Positions 6,812 through 13,566 of a DNA stretch of 13,566 bases are shown in pieces. The position numbers and the translations under genes are program-made. Source of the DNA: Comamonadaceae bacterium (GTDB lineage: Bacteria > Pseudomonadota > Gammaproteobacteria > Burkholderiales > Burkholderiaceae); assembly GCA_947484245.1 (NCBI GenBank), contig CANKOT010000061.1, forward strand, positions 1-13,566. The letters run 5' to 3'. The notes below the pieces were generated by a model. That model worked only from the letters and a program-made list of their open reading frames with translations, did not search any database and was not told where the DNA came from. Each line of letters opens with the position of its first letter. Positions within the stretch are counted from its first letter, which is position 1.

Positions 6812-7785
6812 CCATTTATTCTCGTATTTCTGGCACGGGCAGCTTTTTGCCTCCTAGAAGACTGACCAATGCTGACCTTGTCGCCGAATTGGCGGCCCAA
6901 GGCATTGAAAGCTCTGACGACTGGATCGTAGAACGAACAGGTATCCGCGCCCGCCATTTTGTGGATGCCGGCGTTGGAAGCAGTGACTTGGGCGCAGAAG
7001 CCGCCAAACGGGCGATGCAGGCGGCTGGTTGCCAGCCCTCTGACATTGATCTGATCATCGTGGCCACCTCTACACCCGACATGGTGTTCCCATCAACAGC
7101 TGCCTTGCTTCAAAGCAAATTGGGAATTGTGGGTTGCCCCGCTTTTGATGTGCAAGCTGTTTGCAGTGGCTTTGTCTATGCCATGACAGTGGCAGACGCC
7201 ATGATCAAAACCGGGACGTCCCAGCGCGCCTTGGTGATTGGTGCTGAAGTCTTTAGCCGCATTCTTGATTTCAAGGACCGTACAACCTGTGTCTTGTTTG
7301 GTGATGGTGCGGGGGCTGTAGTGTTGGAGGCTTCTAGCGCGCCAGGCATTTTGGCAACCGACATTCACGCCGATGGCAAATATTCAGAAATATTATGTGT
7401 CCCTGGACACGTTTCTGGAGGCGCCATTTTGGGTGATCCCGTTTTGAAAATGGACGGACAAGCAGTTTTCAAACTGGCTGTCGGTGTCCTTGAAGAAACT
7501 GCCCTTGCATCTTTGAGCAAAGCCGGATTGAAGGCCAGTGACATTGATTGGCTCGTGCCCCATCAGGCCAATATTCGAATCATGCAAAGCACGGCGCGAA
7601 AACTCAAAATGCCGATGGAAAAAGTCATTGTCACAGTGGATCAACACGGCAATACGTCTGCCGCCTCGATTCCGTTGGCGCTTGACCACGGCGTGCGTTC
7701 AGGCCAAATTACCAAAGGCCAAACCTTGATGCTCGAAGGCGTTGGGGGTGGGTTTACTTGGGGCTCTGTCCTCTTAACATATTGA
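6808..7785 (+). CDS. fabH: Beta-ketoacyl-ACP synthase III (FabH)
   Basis: FabH starts fatty acid synthesis by condensing acetyl-CoA with malonyl-ACP in the cytoplasm. The 325-residue protein has the complete thiolase-fold triad C119 (QAVCSGF), H252 (VPHQAN) and N282 (HGNTSAAS), checked against codon positions. It also has [14 protein letters not shown] near 37-50 and the C-terminal [13 protein letters not shown], both typical of the family. It starts within the plsX stop codon, so the two are probably translationally coupled. It is followed by a 19-base gap to fabD that contains a perfect palindrome. Confidence 0.97.
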   Translation: MTIYSRISGTGSFLPPRRLTNADLVAELAAQGIESSDDWIVERTGIRARHFVDAGVGSSDLGAEAAKRAMQAAGCQPSDIDLIIVATSTPDMVFPSTAALLQSKLGIVGCPAFDVQAVCSGFVYAMTVADAMIKTGTSQRALVIGAEVFSRILDFKDRTTCVLFGDGAGAVVLEASSAPGILATDIHADGKYSEILCVPGHVSGGAILGDPVLKMDGQAVFKLAVGVLEETALASLSKAGLKASDIDWLVPHQANIRIMQSTARKLKMPMEKVIVTVDQHGNTSAASIPLALDHGVRSGQITKGQTLMLEGVGGGFTWGSVLLTY

Positions 7786-7792
7786 TCAATAT
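7779..7792. repeat. Perfect 14-base palindrome at the fabH stop
   Basis: ATATTGATCAATAT is its own reverse complement, centred between 7785 and 7786 and covering the fabH stop codon. It could be an operator half-site pair for a TetR- or MarR-type regulator, or chance in an AT-rich junction. No regulator gene is in the window. Confidence 0.4.
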
Positions 7793-7804
7793 TGCTTTGA
7801 AATC

Positions 7805-8755
7805 ATGAGTTCATTTGCTTTCGTTTTTCCCGGTCAAGGCTCCCAATCTGTGGGCATGTTGGACGCTTGGGGCGATCATCCGGCCGTCGTTGAAACTTTG
7901 AAAGAAGCATCCGATGCGATGGGTGAAGACTTGGGTGCGCTCATTCATGACGGACCTAAAGAAGCATTGGCCTTGACCACCAACACGCAACCGGTCATGT
8001 TGGTTTCTGCCATTGCAGCCTATCGTGCTTGGTTGGCTGAAGGCGGGGCTCCGCCGGCCGTAGTTGCAGGCCATTCCTTGGGTGAATATTCAGCCCTTGT
8101 GGCCGCAGGTGTTTTGACATTGGCGCAGGCCGCGCCCCTGGTTCGATTCCGTGCTGCCGCTATGCAAGATGCGGTGGGGGTGGGGGTGGGCGCTATGGCC
8201 GCCATTCTGGGAATGGACGCCGCGAAAGTCATTGAAGGTTGTGCGCAAGCGAAAGCCACTTTCCCTGCTGGCAGTGGTGAAGCTGTCGAGGCCGTGAATT
8301 TCAACGATCCTGCCCAAACTGTCATTGCGGGTAGCAAAGCGGCCGTTGAAAAAGCCTGTGAAGTTTTAAAAGCCATGGGCGCAAAGCGCGCTTTGAACTT
8401 GCCTGTGTCGGCGCCTTTTCATTCCAGTCTCATGCGGCCTGCAGCGGAAAAGTTGAAAGAAAAACTGGCGGCAACCTCATTTGCATCGCCACAAATTCAA
8501 GTCGTCAACAACATCGATGTTGCTGTCGAAAAAGACGCCGATCGCATTCGCGATGCACTTTATCGTCAAGCCTTTGGGCCTGTGCGCTGGGTCGAATGCG
8601 TTCAAGCCATCAAGGCCAAAGGTGTCACCCTGGTCATTGAATGTGGCCCTGGCAAAGTATTGGCTGGCATGGTCAAGCGCATTGATGCTGACATGACCGG
8701 CCTTCCGGTTTTCGACCCTGCCTCCTTGGCAGAAGCCAAAGGTGCAATGACATGA
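7805..8755 (+). CDS. fabD: Malonyl-CoA:ACP transacylase (FabD)
   Basis: FabD transfers malonate from CoA to AcpP. The 316-residue protein carries FPGQGSQ (8-14), the nucleophile elbow GHSLGE with S91, R115 for carboxylate binding, and H206 in APFHSSLM. Length matches the family. Residues 124-129 read VGVGVG, where related proteins usually have a Pro-containing AVPxGxGAM; the DNA there is a run of G tracts. Only a 19-base gap follows fabH, with no obvious ribosome site, and the stop overlaps the fabG start (ATGA), so expression is probably coupled along the operon. Confidence 0.97.
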   Translation: MSSFAFVFPGQGSQSVGMLDAWGDHPAVVETLKEASDAMGEDLGALIHDGPKEALALTTNTQPVMLVSAIAAYRAWLAEGGAPPAVVAGHSLGEYSALVAAGVLTLAQAAPLVRFRAAAMQDAVGVGVGAMAAILGMDAAKVIEGCAQAKATFPAGSGEAVEAVNFNDPAQTVIAGSKAAVEKACEVLKAMGAKRALNLPVSAPFHSSLMRPAAEKLKEKLAATSFASPQIQVVNNIDVAVEKDADRIRDALYRQAFGPVRWVECVQAIKAKGVTLVIECGPGKVLAGMVKRIDADMTGLPVFDPASLAEAKGAMT

Positions 8756-9504
8756 GCACAACAGCGACAGAATTCAAAGGCCAAGTTGCGCTGGTAACGG
8801 GTGCTTCCAGAGGAATTGGCGCAGCCATTGCCCTGGAGTTGGCCAAACAAGGCTTGAAAGTGATCGGCACGGCCACCACGGACGATGGTTCCGCACGTAT
8901 TTCTGATGCTTTGGCCGCCTATTCAGGCTGCCGTGGCGCCACTTTGAATGTCAATGACGCTGCTGCAGGCGAGGCGCTGATCGATGCCATCGTCAAGTCC
9001 GAAGGCGGCTTGCATGTTTTGGTGAACAACGCGGGCATTACGCGTGACACTTTGGCCATGCGCATGAAAGACGACGATTGGGATGCGGTTTTAGACACCA
9101 ATTTGAAGGCGGTTTTTCGCATGAGCCGCGCTGTCATGCGCCCCATGATGAAGCAGCGCTATGGCCGAATTATCAGCATCACCAGTGTGGTGGGGGCCTT
9201 TGGCAACCCCGGACAAGCCAATTACGCCGCGGCTAAGGCCGGTGTCGCGGGCATGACCCGTGCCCTGGCCAGAGAGTTGGGAAGTCGCAACATCACGGTC
9301 AATTGTGTGGCGCCAGGCTTCATTGCCACAGACATGACGGCCGCTCTGCCAGAGGCACAGCACCAAGCCCTGATGGCTCAAATTCCATTGGGCAAACTGG
9401 GTTTGCCGGAGGATATTGCCCATGCAGTGTCCTATTTGGCCAGTCCGTTGGCAGCTTACGTTACGGGTCAGGAATTGCATGTCAATGGCGGCATGCATAT
9501 GTCC

Positions 9505-9507
<3 letters not shown>
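8752..9507 (+). CDS. fabG: 3-oxoacyl-ACP reductase (FabG)
   Basis: FabG performs the NADPH-dependent reduction of 3-oxoacyl-ACP. The 251-residue short-chain dehydrogenase has the cofactor motif TGASRGIG (16-23), NNAG (92-95), catalytic S145 and Y158-x3-K162 (YAAAK), and the C-terminal VTGQELHVNGGMHMS ending typical of FabG. It overlaps the fabD stop by four bases and lies directly before acpP, the classical order. The substrate is the AcpP-bound chain made by FabH and FabF. Confidence 0.97.
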
Positions 9508-9780
<273 letters not shown>

Positions 9781-9786
9781 TCTGAG

Positions 9787-11031
9787 ATGACCCGTCGCCG
9801 CGTTGTTGTTACGGGCCTGGGATGTATCAGCCCCGTTGGAAACACGGTGGCGGAGGCATGGGCCAATCTCTTGGCAGGTCAATCTGGTATTGGCCTGATC
9901 AGCAAATTTGACACCTCAGCTTTCTCTTGCAGAATTGCGGGCGAAGTAAAGGGTTTCAATTTGGAGCATTACATCAGTGCCAAAGAAGCGCGCACGATGG
10001 ACACCTTTATCCACTTTGGCATCGCTGCAGCTGCACAGGCTGTGGAAGATGCTGGTTTGCCTATGGGCGAAGCCTTGGACGATGAGCTGGCCACTCGCAT
10101 TGCTTGCGTGATTGGTTCTGGCATTGGCGGTTTGCCCATGATTGAGCAAACGCATGTCGAGTACACAGCGCGCGGTCCCCGCCGTATTTCTCCCTTCTTT
10201 GTACCAGCCTCTATCATCAACATGATTGCGGGCCACGTCTCTATGCGTTTTGGTTTCAAGGGGCCTAACTTGGCCGTTGTCACCGCTTGCACCACAGGTC
10301 TTCACTGCATCGGCGAAGCCAGTCGCATGATTGAATACGGAGATGCTGACGTGGTGGTGGCCGGTGGTTCTGAAGCCACGATTTCACCTCTGGGTTTGGG
10401 TGGCTTTGCCGCCATGCGTGCCTTGTCTACACGCAATGACGATCCCGCTGCAGCTTCACGTCCTTGGGACAAAGACCGTGATGGTTTTGTCTTGGGCGAA
10501 GGCGCTGGTGTGATGGTGGTCGAAGAGTACGAGCACGCCAAAGCGCGTGGCGCCAAAATTTACGCTGAAATTTGTGGTTATGGCATGAGTGCCGATGCCG
10601 GTCACATGACAGCTCCCAGCATGGACGGCCCTCGTCGTGCCATGGTGTCGGCCATGCGCAATGCGGGTGTCAACGCAGATCAAGTGGGTTATTTGAATGC
10701 CCACGGTACATCCACCCCCTTGGGGGATGTCAATGAAACCAATGCCATCAAGGCGGCTTTGGGGGCCCATGCTCACAAAACATTGGTCAGCTCCACGAAA
10801 TCCATGACGGGTCACTTGTTGGGCGGCGCCGGTGGCATTGAAAGTATTTTCACTGTGTTGGCGCTGCACCATCAAAAAGTGCCTCCCACCATCAATTTGG
10901 ACAACCAAGATCCAGAATGTGATCTGGACTACTGCGCCAACACCGCACGTGATGTCAACATTGAATACGCCCTGAAAAACAACTTTGGTTTCGGTGGTAC
11001 CAACGGCAGTTTAGTTTTCCGCCGGATCTAA
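9787..11031 (+). CDS. fabF: Beta-ketoacyl-ACP synthase II (FabF)
   Basis: FabF elongates acyl-ACP by condensation with malonyl-ACP. The 414-residue protein has C168 (VVTACTTG), H306 ([11 protein letters not shown]), K338 (SSTKSMTGH) and H343, all confirmed against codon positions. The C-terminal [15 protein letters not shown] is intact. It starts six bases after acpP. It ends just before a strong terminator, marking the end of the fab operon. Confidence 0.98.
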   Translation: MTRRRVVVTGLGCISPVGNTVAEAWANLLAGQSGIGLISKFDTSAFSCRIAGEVKGFNLEHYISAKEARTMDTFIHFGIAAAAQAVEDAGLPMGEALDDELATRIACVIGSGIGGLPMIEQTHVEYTARGPRRISPFFVPASIINMIAGHVSMRFGFKGPNLAVVTACTTGLHCIGEASRMIEYGDADVVVAGGSEATISPLGLGGFAAMRALSTRNDDPAAASRPWDKDRDGFVLGEGAGVMVVEEYEHAKARGAKIYAEICGYGMSADAGHMTAPSMDGPRRAMVSAMRNAGVNADQVGYLNAHGTSTPLGDVNETNAIKAALGAHAHKTLVSSTKSMTGHLLGGAGGIESIFTVLALHHQKVPPTINLDNQDPECDLDYCANTARDVNIEYALKNNFGFGGTNGSLVFRRI

Positions 11032-11036
11032 TTTCT

Positions 11037-11516
11037 TTGAACCACAACGCCCCATCGGTCGATTTCCCGGTGGGGCGTTTTTTCATGGGCGCTTGGATGG
11101 GTGTCTTCTTGTCAGTCGTCTGTGCTGCGGCTTTTGGACTGAGCTGTCTGTGGGGCGATTTCACGGGTTGGCGCGCAGTGTTATTTGTGTCTATTTGGGT
11201 CTTGTTTTCGTTGTCATCGATTCACCCCATGCGAGGTACGCCATCAAAGTCCTGGCTCTCTTGGGATGGGCATACTTGGCAGATTGAATCTCTGTTGCCT
11301 GTTAAATTTTCAGAAAAGCAACTTGGATTTACGCCTGAGTCGATGGTTTCGGAAGCACCTGTTCATGCCGGCTATGCGATGGAAGTGCATTTGGACATGC
11401 AAGAATTTTTGTTTGTCTCATTGTTTGACGATCAGGGTTTTCGTCAGTGGTTTTGGATTTCTAAACAATCATTTCCTGATCGTTGGCATGGCTTTCGTTG
11501 CGCGGTATATTCCTGA
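11037..11516 (+). CDS. YgfX-like two-helix membrane protein
   Basis: A 159-residue protein of uncertain function. Two adjacent membrane helices (about 16-40 and 45-61) are followed by a soluble domain with LSWDGHTWQIES (74-85), a strand-rich middle and DRWHGFRCAVYS at the end. Helix pair, W-x-G-x-x-W strand and a terminal W-x-x-[FL]-R motif resemble E. coli YgfX/CptA, though identity is low and I would not infer toxin activity. TTG 11037 is chosen because the reading frame is open there and the NAPSVDFPVGR segment looks like family N-termini I remember. ATG 11085, nine bases after a GGGG tract, is the alternative and would place the start just beyond the terminator. The last codons contain the promoter for the protease gene. 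In related genomes rpoE follows this gene; here it does not. Confidence 0.72.
   Translation: MNHNAPSVDFPVGRFFMGAWMGVFLSVVCAAAFGLSCLWGDFTGWRAVLFVSIWVLFSLSSIHPMRGTPSKSWLSWDGHTWQIESLLPVKFSEKQLGFTPESMVSEAPVHAGYAMEVHLDMQEFLFVSLFDDQGFRQWFWISKQSFPDRWHGFRCAVYS
11046..11083 (+). terminator. Strong intrinsic terminator after fabF
   Basis: AACGCCCCATCGG (11046-11058) pairs with CCGGTGGGGCGTT (11067-11079): 13 base pairs with one T-G wobble, loop of eight, ending in six T (11078-11083). It lies 14 bases after the fabF stop and, unusually, inside the start of the next reading frame. Confidence 0.9.
11483..11511 (+). promoter_or_regulatory. Sigma-70-type promoter for the Do-family protease gene
   Basis: TTGGCA (11483-11488, 5 of 6), a 17-base spacer and TATATT (11506-11511, 5 of 6). 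Transcription from about 11518 would give a 48-base leader with GGAG at 11550-11553 before ATG 11566. It is one of the best promoter matches in the window and lies inside the end of the YgfX-like gene. Confidence 0.6.
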
Positions 11517-11565
11517 GCGAATGTATTTGGTTTTTTGGGAACATAAATTGGAGCGAGTTTTCTGT

Positions 11566-13059
11566 ATGAATTCTTTGAGTTTTAGACCATCCCGCGTTTG
11601 CTTTTCCCTTTGGGTTTCTTTCAGCCTTTTAGTGGGCGCTCAATTTTCAACCCTTGCAATCGCTCAGCAGACTGTTGTCAAAGGTTTGCCCGACTTTACC
11701 GAATTGGTTGAACGGGTCGGCCCATCGGTGGTGAACATTCGGACGCTTGAAAAAGCAAGAAGCAATCCTCTGAATGGCAATGGGATGGACGACGAGTCTC
11801 AAGAATTGCTGCGTCGTTTCTTTGGAGTCCCTATTCCAAACATGCCCAATAACCCCAATGCACCTAGGCAAGCGCCGAGACAGGGGCGAACGCCTGTGCC
11901 TGAAGAACCTCAACCACGAGGTGTTGGCTCTGGCTTTGTCTTGTCGTCAGATGGCTTGATCATGACCAATGCCCATGTGGTCGATGGTGCTGATGAAGTG
12001 CTTGTGACTTTGACGGACAAAAGAGAGTTCAAAGCCAAGATCATTGGCATTGACAAGCGTACCGATGTTGCTGTGGTCAAGATTCAAGCCACTGGGCTTC
12101 CCGCTGTCAAGGTTGGCGATGTGTCTCGCTTGAAAGTGGGGGAGTGGGTCATGGCCATTGGCTCGCCCTTTGGCCTAGAAAACTCGGTCACAGCAGGCAT
12201 TGTGAGTGCCAAACAAAGAGACACAGGCGACTACCTGCCCTTTATTCAAACGGATGTTGCCATCAACCCAGGCAATTCTGGCGGGCCGCTGATCAACATG
12301 CGCGGTGAAGTGGTGGGTATCAACAGCCAAATTTATTCTCGTTCTGGCGGCTTCATGGGCATTTCTTTTTCCATCCCCATGGATGAAGCAATGCGAGTGA
12401 GTGAGCAGTTGAGAGCCAATGGCCGAGTCACACGCGGGAGAATTGGTGTGCAAATTGAACCTGTGACCAAAGATCTTGCGGAATCCATTGGTCTGGGAAA
12501 AGCGCAAGGCGCACTCATCAATCGAATTGAACCTGGTGCACCCGCCGACAAAGCGGGATTGGAGCCGGGCGACGTGATTACCAAGATTGACGGCAAGCCC
12601 ATTGAAAAGTCTTCAGATTTGCCCCGTTTGGTTGGCAACACAAAGCCTGGGACCCAAAGCACACTGACTGTATATCGCCGCGGTGCAATGAAAGAATTGA
12701 GCGTTGTGATTGCAGAGCTGGAGCCAGAGAAAGTGGCCAAGCGCGCCATCGAGCCGGAGGAAAAACCCAAAGCGTCATCCTCAGTACAAGGACTGGGTTT
12801 GATGGTTGCTGATCTCACTGAAGCACAAAAGATTGAATTGAAAATCAAAGGTGGCGTGCGCATTGAAAGTTTGCAAGACATCGCCGCCAAGGCTGGATTG
12901 CGCGAAGGTGATGTGATTTTGGCTGTCGGCAACATGGAAGTCGCCCAAATGAAGGACTTTTCATCTGCGGTGTCCAAAATGGACAAGTCAAAACCTGTGA
13001 GTGTTCTGTTCAGACGAGGGGAACTCACCCGATTTGCCCTGATCAAGCCAAGTCCTTGA
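11566..13059 (+). CDS. mucD: Periplasmic Do-family serine endoprotease (MucD/DegP/DegQ-like)
   Basis: A 497-residue periplasmic protease and chaperone for misfolded envelope proteins. A signal peptide spans about 1-33, with cleavage likely after AIA. The trypsin-like domain holds the full triad H137 (TNAHVV), D167 (DKRTDVAVV) and S238 (GNSGGP). Two PDZ domains follow: PDZ1 about 290-385 (GRIGVQIEP, GLEPGDVI) and PDZ2 about 400-495 (GLREGDVIL). A Pro/Asn/Gln-rich linker at about 90-118 corresponds to the LA loop region. ATG 11566 gives a clean signal peptide; longer versions from 11521 or earlier add no plausible leader. The gene normally closes an rpoE-rseA-rseB-mucD operon in betaproteobacteria; those regulators are missing here. 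Confidence 0.93.
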   Translation: MNSLSFRPSRVCFSLWVSFSLLVGAQFSTLAIAQQTVVKGLPDFTELVERVGPSVVNIRTLEKARSNPLNGNGMDDESQELLRRFFGVPIPNMPNNPNAPRQAPRQGRTPVPEEPQPRGVGSGFVLSSDGLIMTNAHVVDGADEVLVTLTDKREFKAKIIGIDKRTDVAVVKIQATGLPAVKVGDVSRLKVGEWVMAIGSPFGLENSVTAGIVSAKQRDTGDYLPFIQTDVAINPGNSGGPLINMRGEVVGINSQIYSRSGGFMGISFSIPMDEAMRVSEQLRANGRVTRGRIGVQIEPVTKDLAESIGLGKAQGALINRIEPGAPADKAGLEPGDVITKIDGKPIEKSSDLPRLVGNTKPGTQSTLTVYRRGAMKELSVVIAELEPEKVAKRAIEPEEKPKASSSVQGLGLMVADLTEAQKIELKIKGGVRIESLQDIAAKAGLREGDVILAVGNMEVAQMKDFSSAVSKMDKSKPVSVLFRRGELTRFALIKPSP

Positions 13060-13078
13060 TCGCTGGGGTGTCAAGAGT

Positions 13079-13100
13079 CCCTTTGTCGTCACAGGGTTTT
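13079..13100 (+). terminator. Weak candidate terminator after the protease gene
   Basis: CCCT and AGGG with an inner GT/AC pair form a short bulged stem, followed by TTTT (13097-13100). It lies 20 bases after the stop. Stem and U tract are both weak. Confidence 0.3.
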
Positions 13101-13180
13101 CGAGAATTTAAAAATATTTTTTATGTATGTGACCGCTAACTTTTTTCAGACGTATTTTTAAAAATGGTTAAAATCTGAGC
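13101..13180. other. AT-rich tract in the 453-base protease-lepA gap
   Basis: This stretch is clearly richer in A and T than anything else in the window, with runs such as TTTAAAAATATTTTTT and a perfect 12-base palindrome ATTTTTAAAAAT at 13154-13165. No reading frame of note. Placed directly left of the DnaA-box cluster, it has the look of a DNA-unwinding element. Confidence 0.55.
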
Positions 13181-13214
13181 TCTTGGACCAAGATTCATGG
13201 CTAAAAAAGCAGGA

Positions 13215-13262
13215 GTGGATTCACGATGTGGGATGTCCCGCATCCGTCCACCGGTGATCCAC
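13215..13262. repeat. Imperfect inverted repeat with cruciform potential
   Basis: GTGGATTCAC (13215-13224) pairs with GTGATCCAC (13254-13262) with one bulged T. An inner stem GGATG/CATCC (13231-13235 and 13241-13245) closes on a TCCCG loop. There is no T run, so it is not a terminator. Its right arm overlaps the first DnaA-box-like site. Confidence 0.5.
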
Positions 13263-13321
13263 AGAACACCCACAAGTTATTCATAGTCAGAACCCCTTAA
13301 CTGTGAATAACTTGTTGATAA
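13255..13321. other. Cluster of DnaA-box-like sites (origin-like)
   Basis: Four 9-mers match the DnaA box TTATNCACA: TGATCCACA at 13255-13263 (+, one mismatch), TTATTCATA at 13277-13285 (+, one mismatch), TGTGAATAA at 13302-13310 (-, perfect) and TGTTGATAA at 13313-13321 (-, one mismatch). The middle two lie in a 14-base inverted repeat, 13273-13286 against 13301-13314, with a single mismatch. An AT-rich tract lies to the left. The arrangement resembles a bacterial oriC, but no dnaA, dnaN or rpmH is nearby. A DnaA titration site or a DnaA-controlled promoter is equally possible. Confidence 0.55.
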
Positions 13322-13391
13322 GTTTTCTGTTGCGAGCTTGCAACGACCTGCAAAGTGCTGTTTTGGGACTGTACGTGTTGGGCTTTTTGCC

Positions 13392-13397
13392 TACAAT
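13392..13397 (+). promoter_or_regulatory. Candidate -10 for a small RNA or the lepA leader
   Basis: TACAAT (13392-13397) is a 5-of-6 -10 match, but the -35 position (13369-13374, CTGTAC) is poor. A start near 13404 would give a transcript of about 65 bases to the terminator at 13468, or a lepA leader of about 110 bases if read through. Confidence 0.35.
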
Positions 13398-13437
13398 GAA
13401 GTCCCAACTATCGCAGTTGCCATTGATTGTTGGTTCA

Positions 13438-13468
13438 GGGCGCGTCCTCATTCGACGCGCCCTTTTTT
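13438..13468 (+). terminator. Strong intrinsic terminator upstream of lepA
   Basis: GGGCGCGTC (13438-13446) pairs perfectly with GACGCGCCC (13454-13462), loop of seven, followed by six T (13463-13468). It lies 378 bases after the protease gene and 44 before lepA, so it may end a separate short transcript or act as an attenuator for lepA. Confidence 0.85.
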
Positions 13469-13512
13469 CTTGTCTAGTCCATTAAATCTCAAACACTTGT
13501 AGCTGGTCCTTG

Positions 13513-13566
13513 ATGAATCACATCAGAAATTTCTCCATCATTGCGCACATCGATCATGGCAAATCG
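13513..13566 (+). CDS. lepA: Elongation factor 4 (LepA), N-terminus only
   Basis: Only 18 codons are present before the window ends. They read MNHIRNFSIIAHIDHGKS, the start of the translational GTPase LepA/EF4, including the beginning of the G1 P-loop (AHIDHGKS). LepA acts on the ribosome during initiation and elongation under stress. RNFSIIAHIDHGKS is characteristic of LepA rather than EF-G or TypA. Downstream partners are probably lepB and rnc, as in related genomes, but these are not in view. No clear ribosome site is seen; GGTCC lies close upstream. A strong terminator lies 44 bases before the ATG. Confidence 0.93.
   Translation, partial: MNHIRNFSIIAHIDHGKS

Noticed and set aside
11538..11565. 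Sigma-E-like promoter GGAACAT, 16-base spacer, TCTGT before the protease gene
   Set aside because: Transcription would begin inside the coding region, after ATG 11566, so it cannot drive the annotated gene. Probably chance, though tempting given the family's sigma-E history.
11185..11565. In-frame upstream extension of the protease gene, up to 127 extra codons
   Set aside because: It overlaps the YgfX-like gene in another frame, and the extended start would bury the clear signal peptide that begins at 11566.
13303..13485. 60-codon reading frame in the protease-lepA gap
   Set aside because: It begins inside a DnaA-box-like site, runs through the terminator hairpin and shows no ribosome site or recognisable protein character.

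Overview
The window looks like a chromosomal core region of a betaproteobacterium, most likely order Burkholderiales and family Comamonadaceae-like, with a fairly moderate GC content (a Limnohabitans-type freshwater genome would fit). The basis is gene order and protein similarity from memory: rluC, HAD phosphatase, Rieske protein, S49 peptidase, then leftward methyltransferase and maf, then yceD-rpmF-plsX-fabH-fabD-fabG-acpP-fabF, a YgfX-like protein, a Do-family protease and lepA. No mobile element, CRISPR array, tRNA or rRNA is visible.

Layout. Bases 1-142 hold no convincing gene. They are probably the leader of a gene transcribed leftward; rne is the usual neighbour of rluC, and a perfect TATAAT on the minus strand lies inside the first codons of rluC. 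143-3264 (+) carries rluC (rRNA pseudouridine synthase), a HAD phosphatase, a small Rieske [2Fe-2S] protein and a membrane-anchored SppA-type peptidase, packed with overlaps. 4716-3314 (-) carries maf/yceF and an RsmI-like methylase joined by an ATGA overlap. 4742-11031 (+) is the conserved yceD-rpmF-fatty-acid cluster: PlsX makes acyl-phosphate, FabH starts chains, FabD loads malonate onto AcpP, FabG reduces and FabF elongates. 11037-13059 has a two-helix YgfX-like membrane protein and a periplasmic HtrA-type protease. The window ends 18 codons into lepA.

Points that stand out. (1) yceD has an in-frame TAA in the middle, while both flanking halves read as one intact YceD protein. (2) The 453-base gap between the protease gene and lepA contains an AT-rich tract followed by four DnaA-box-like 9-mers in 67 bases (one perfect, three with one mismatch), two of them in a 14-base inverted repeat. 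This looks like a replication origin or a DnaA-binding locus. (3) The sigma-E operon rpoE-rseA-rseB, expected between fabF and the protease gene, is absent; the protease instead has a good housekeeping-type promoter. (4) A strong terminator after fabF is also the N-terminal coding sequence of the next gene. (5) A long hairpin fills the rpmF-plsX gap right up to the plsX start.

All assignments rest on reading motifs and on recalled family knowledge; no database search was run.
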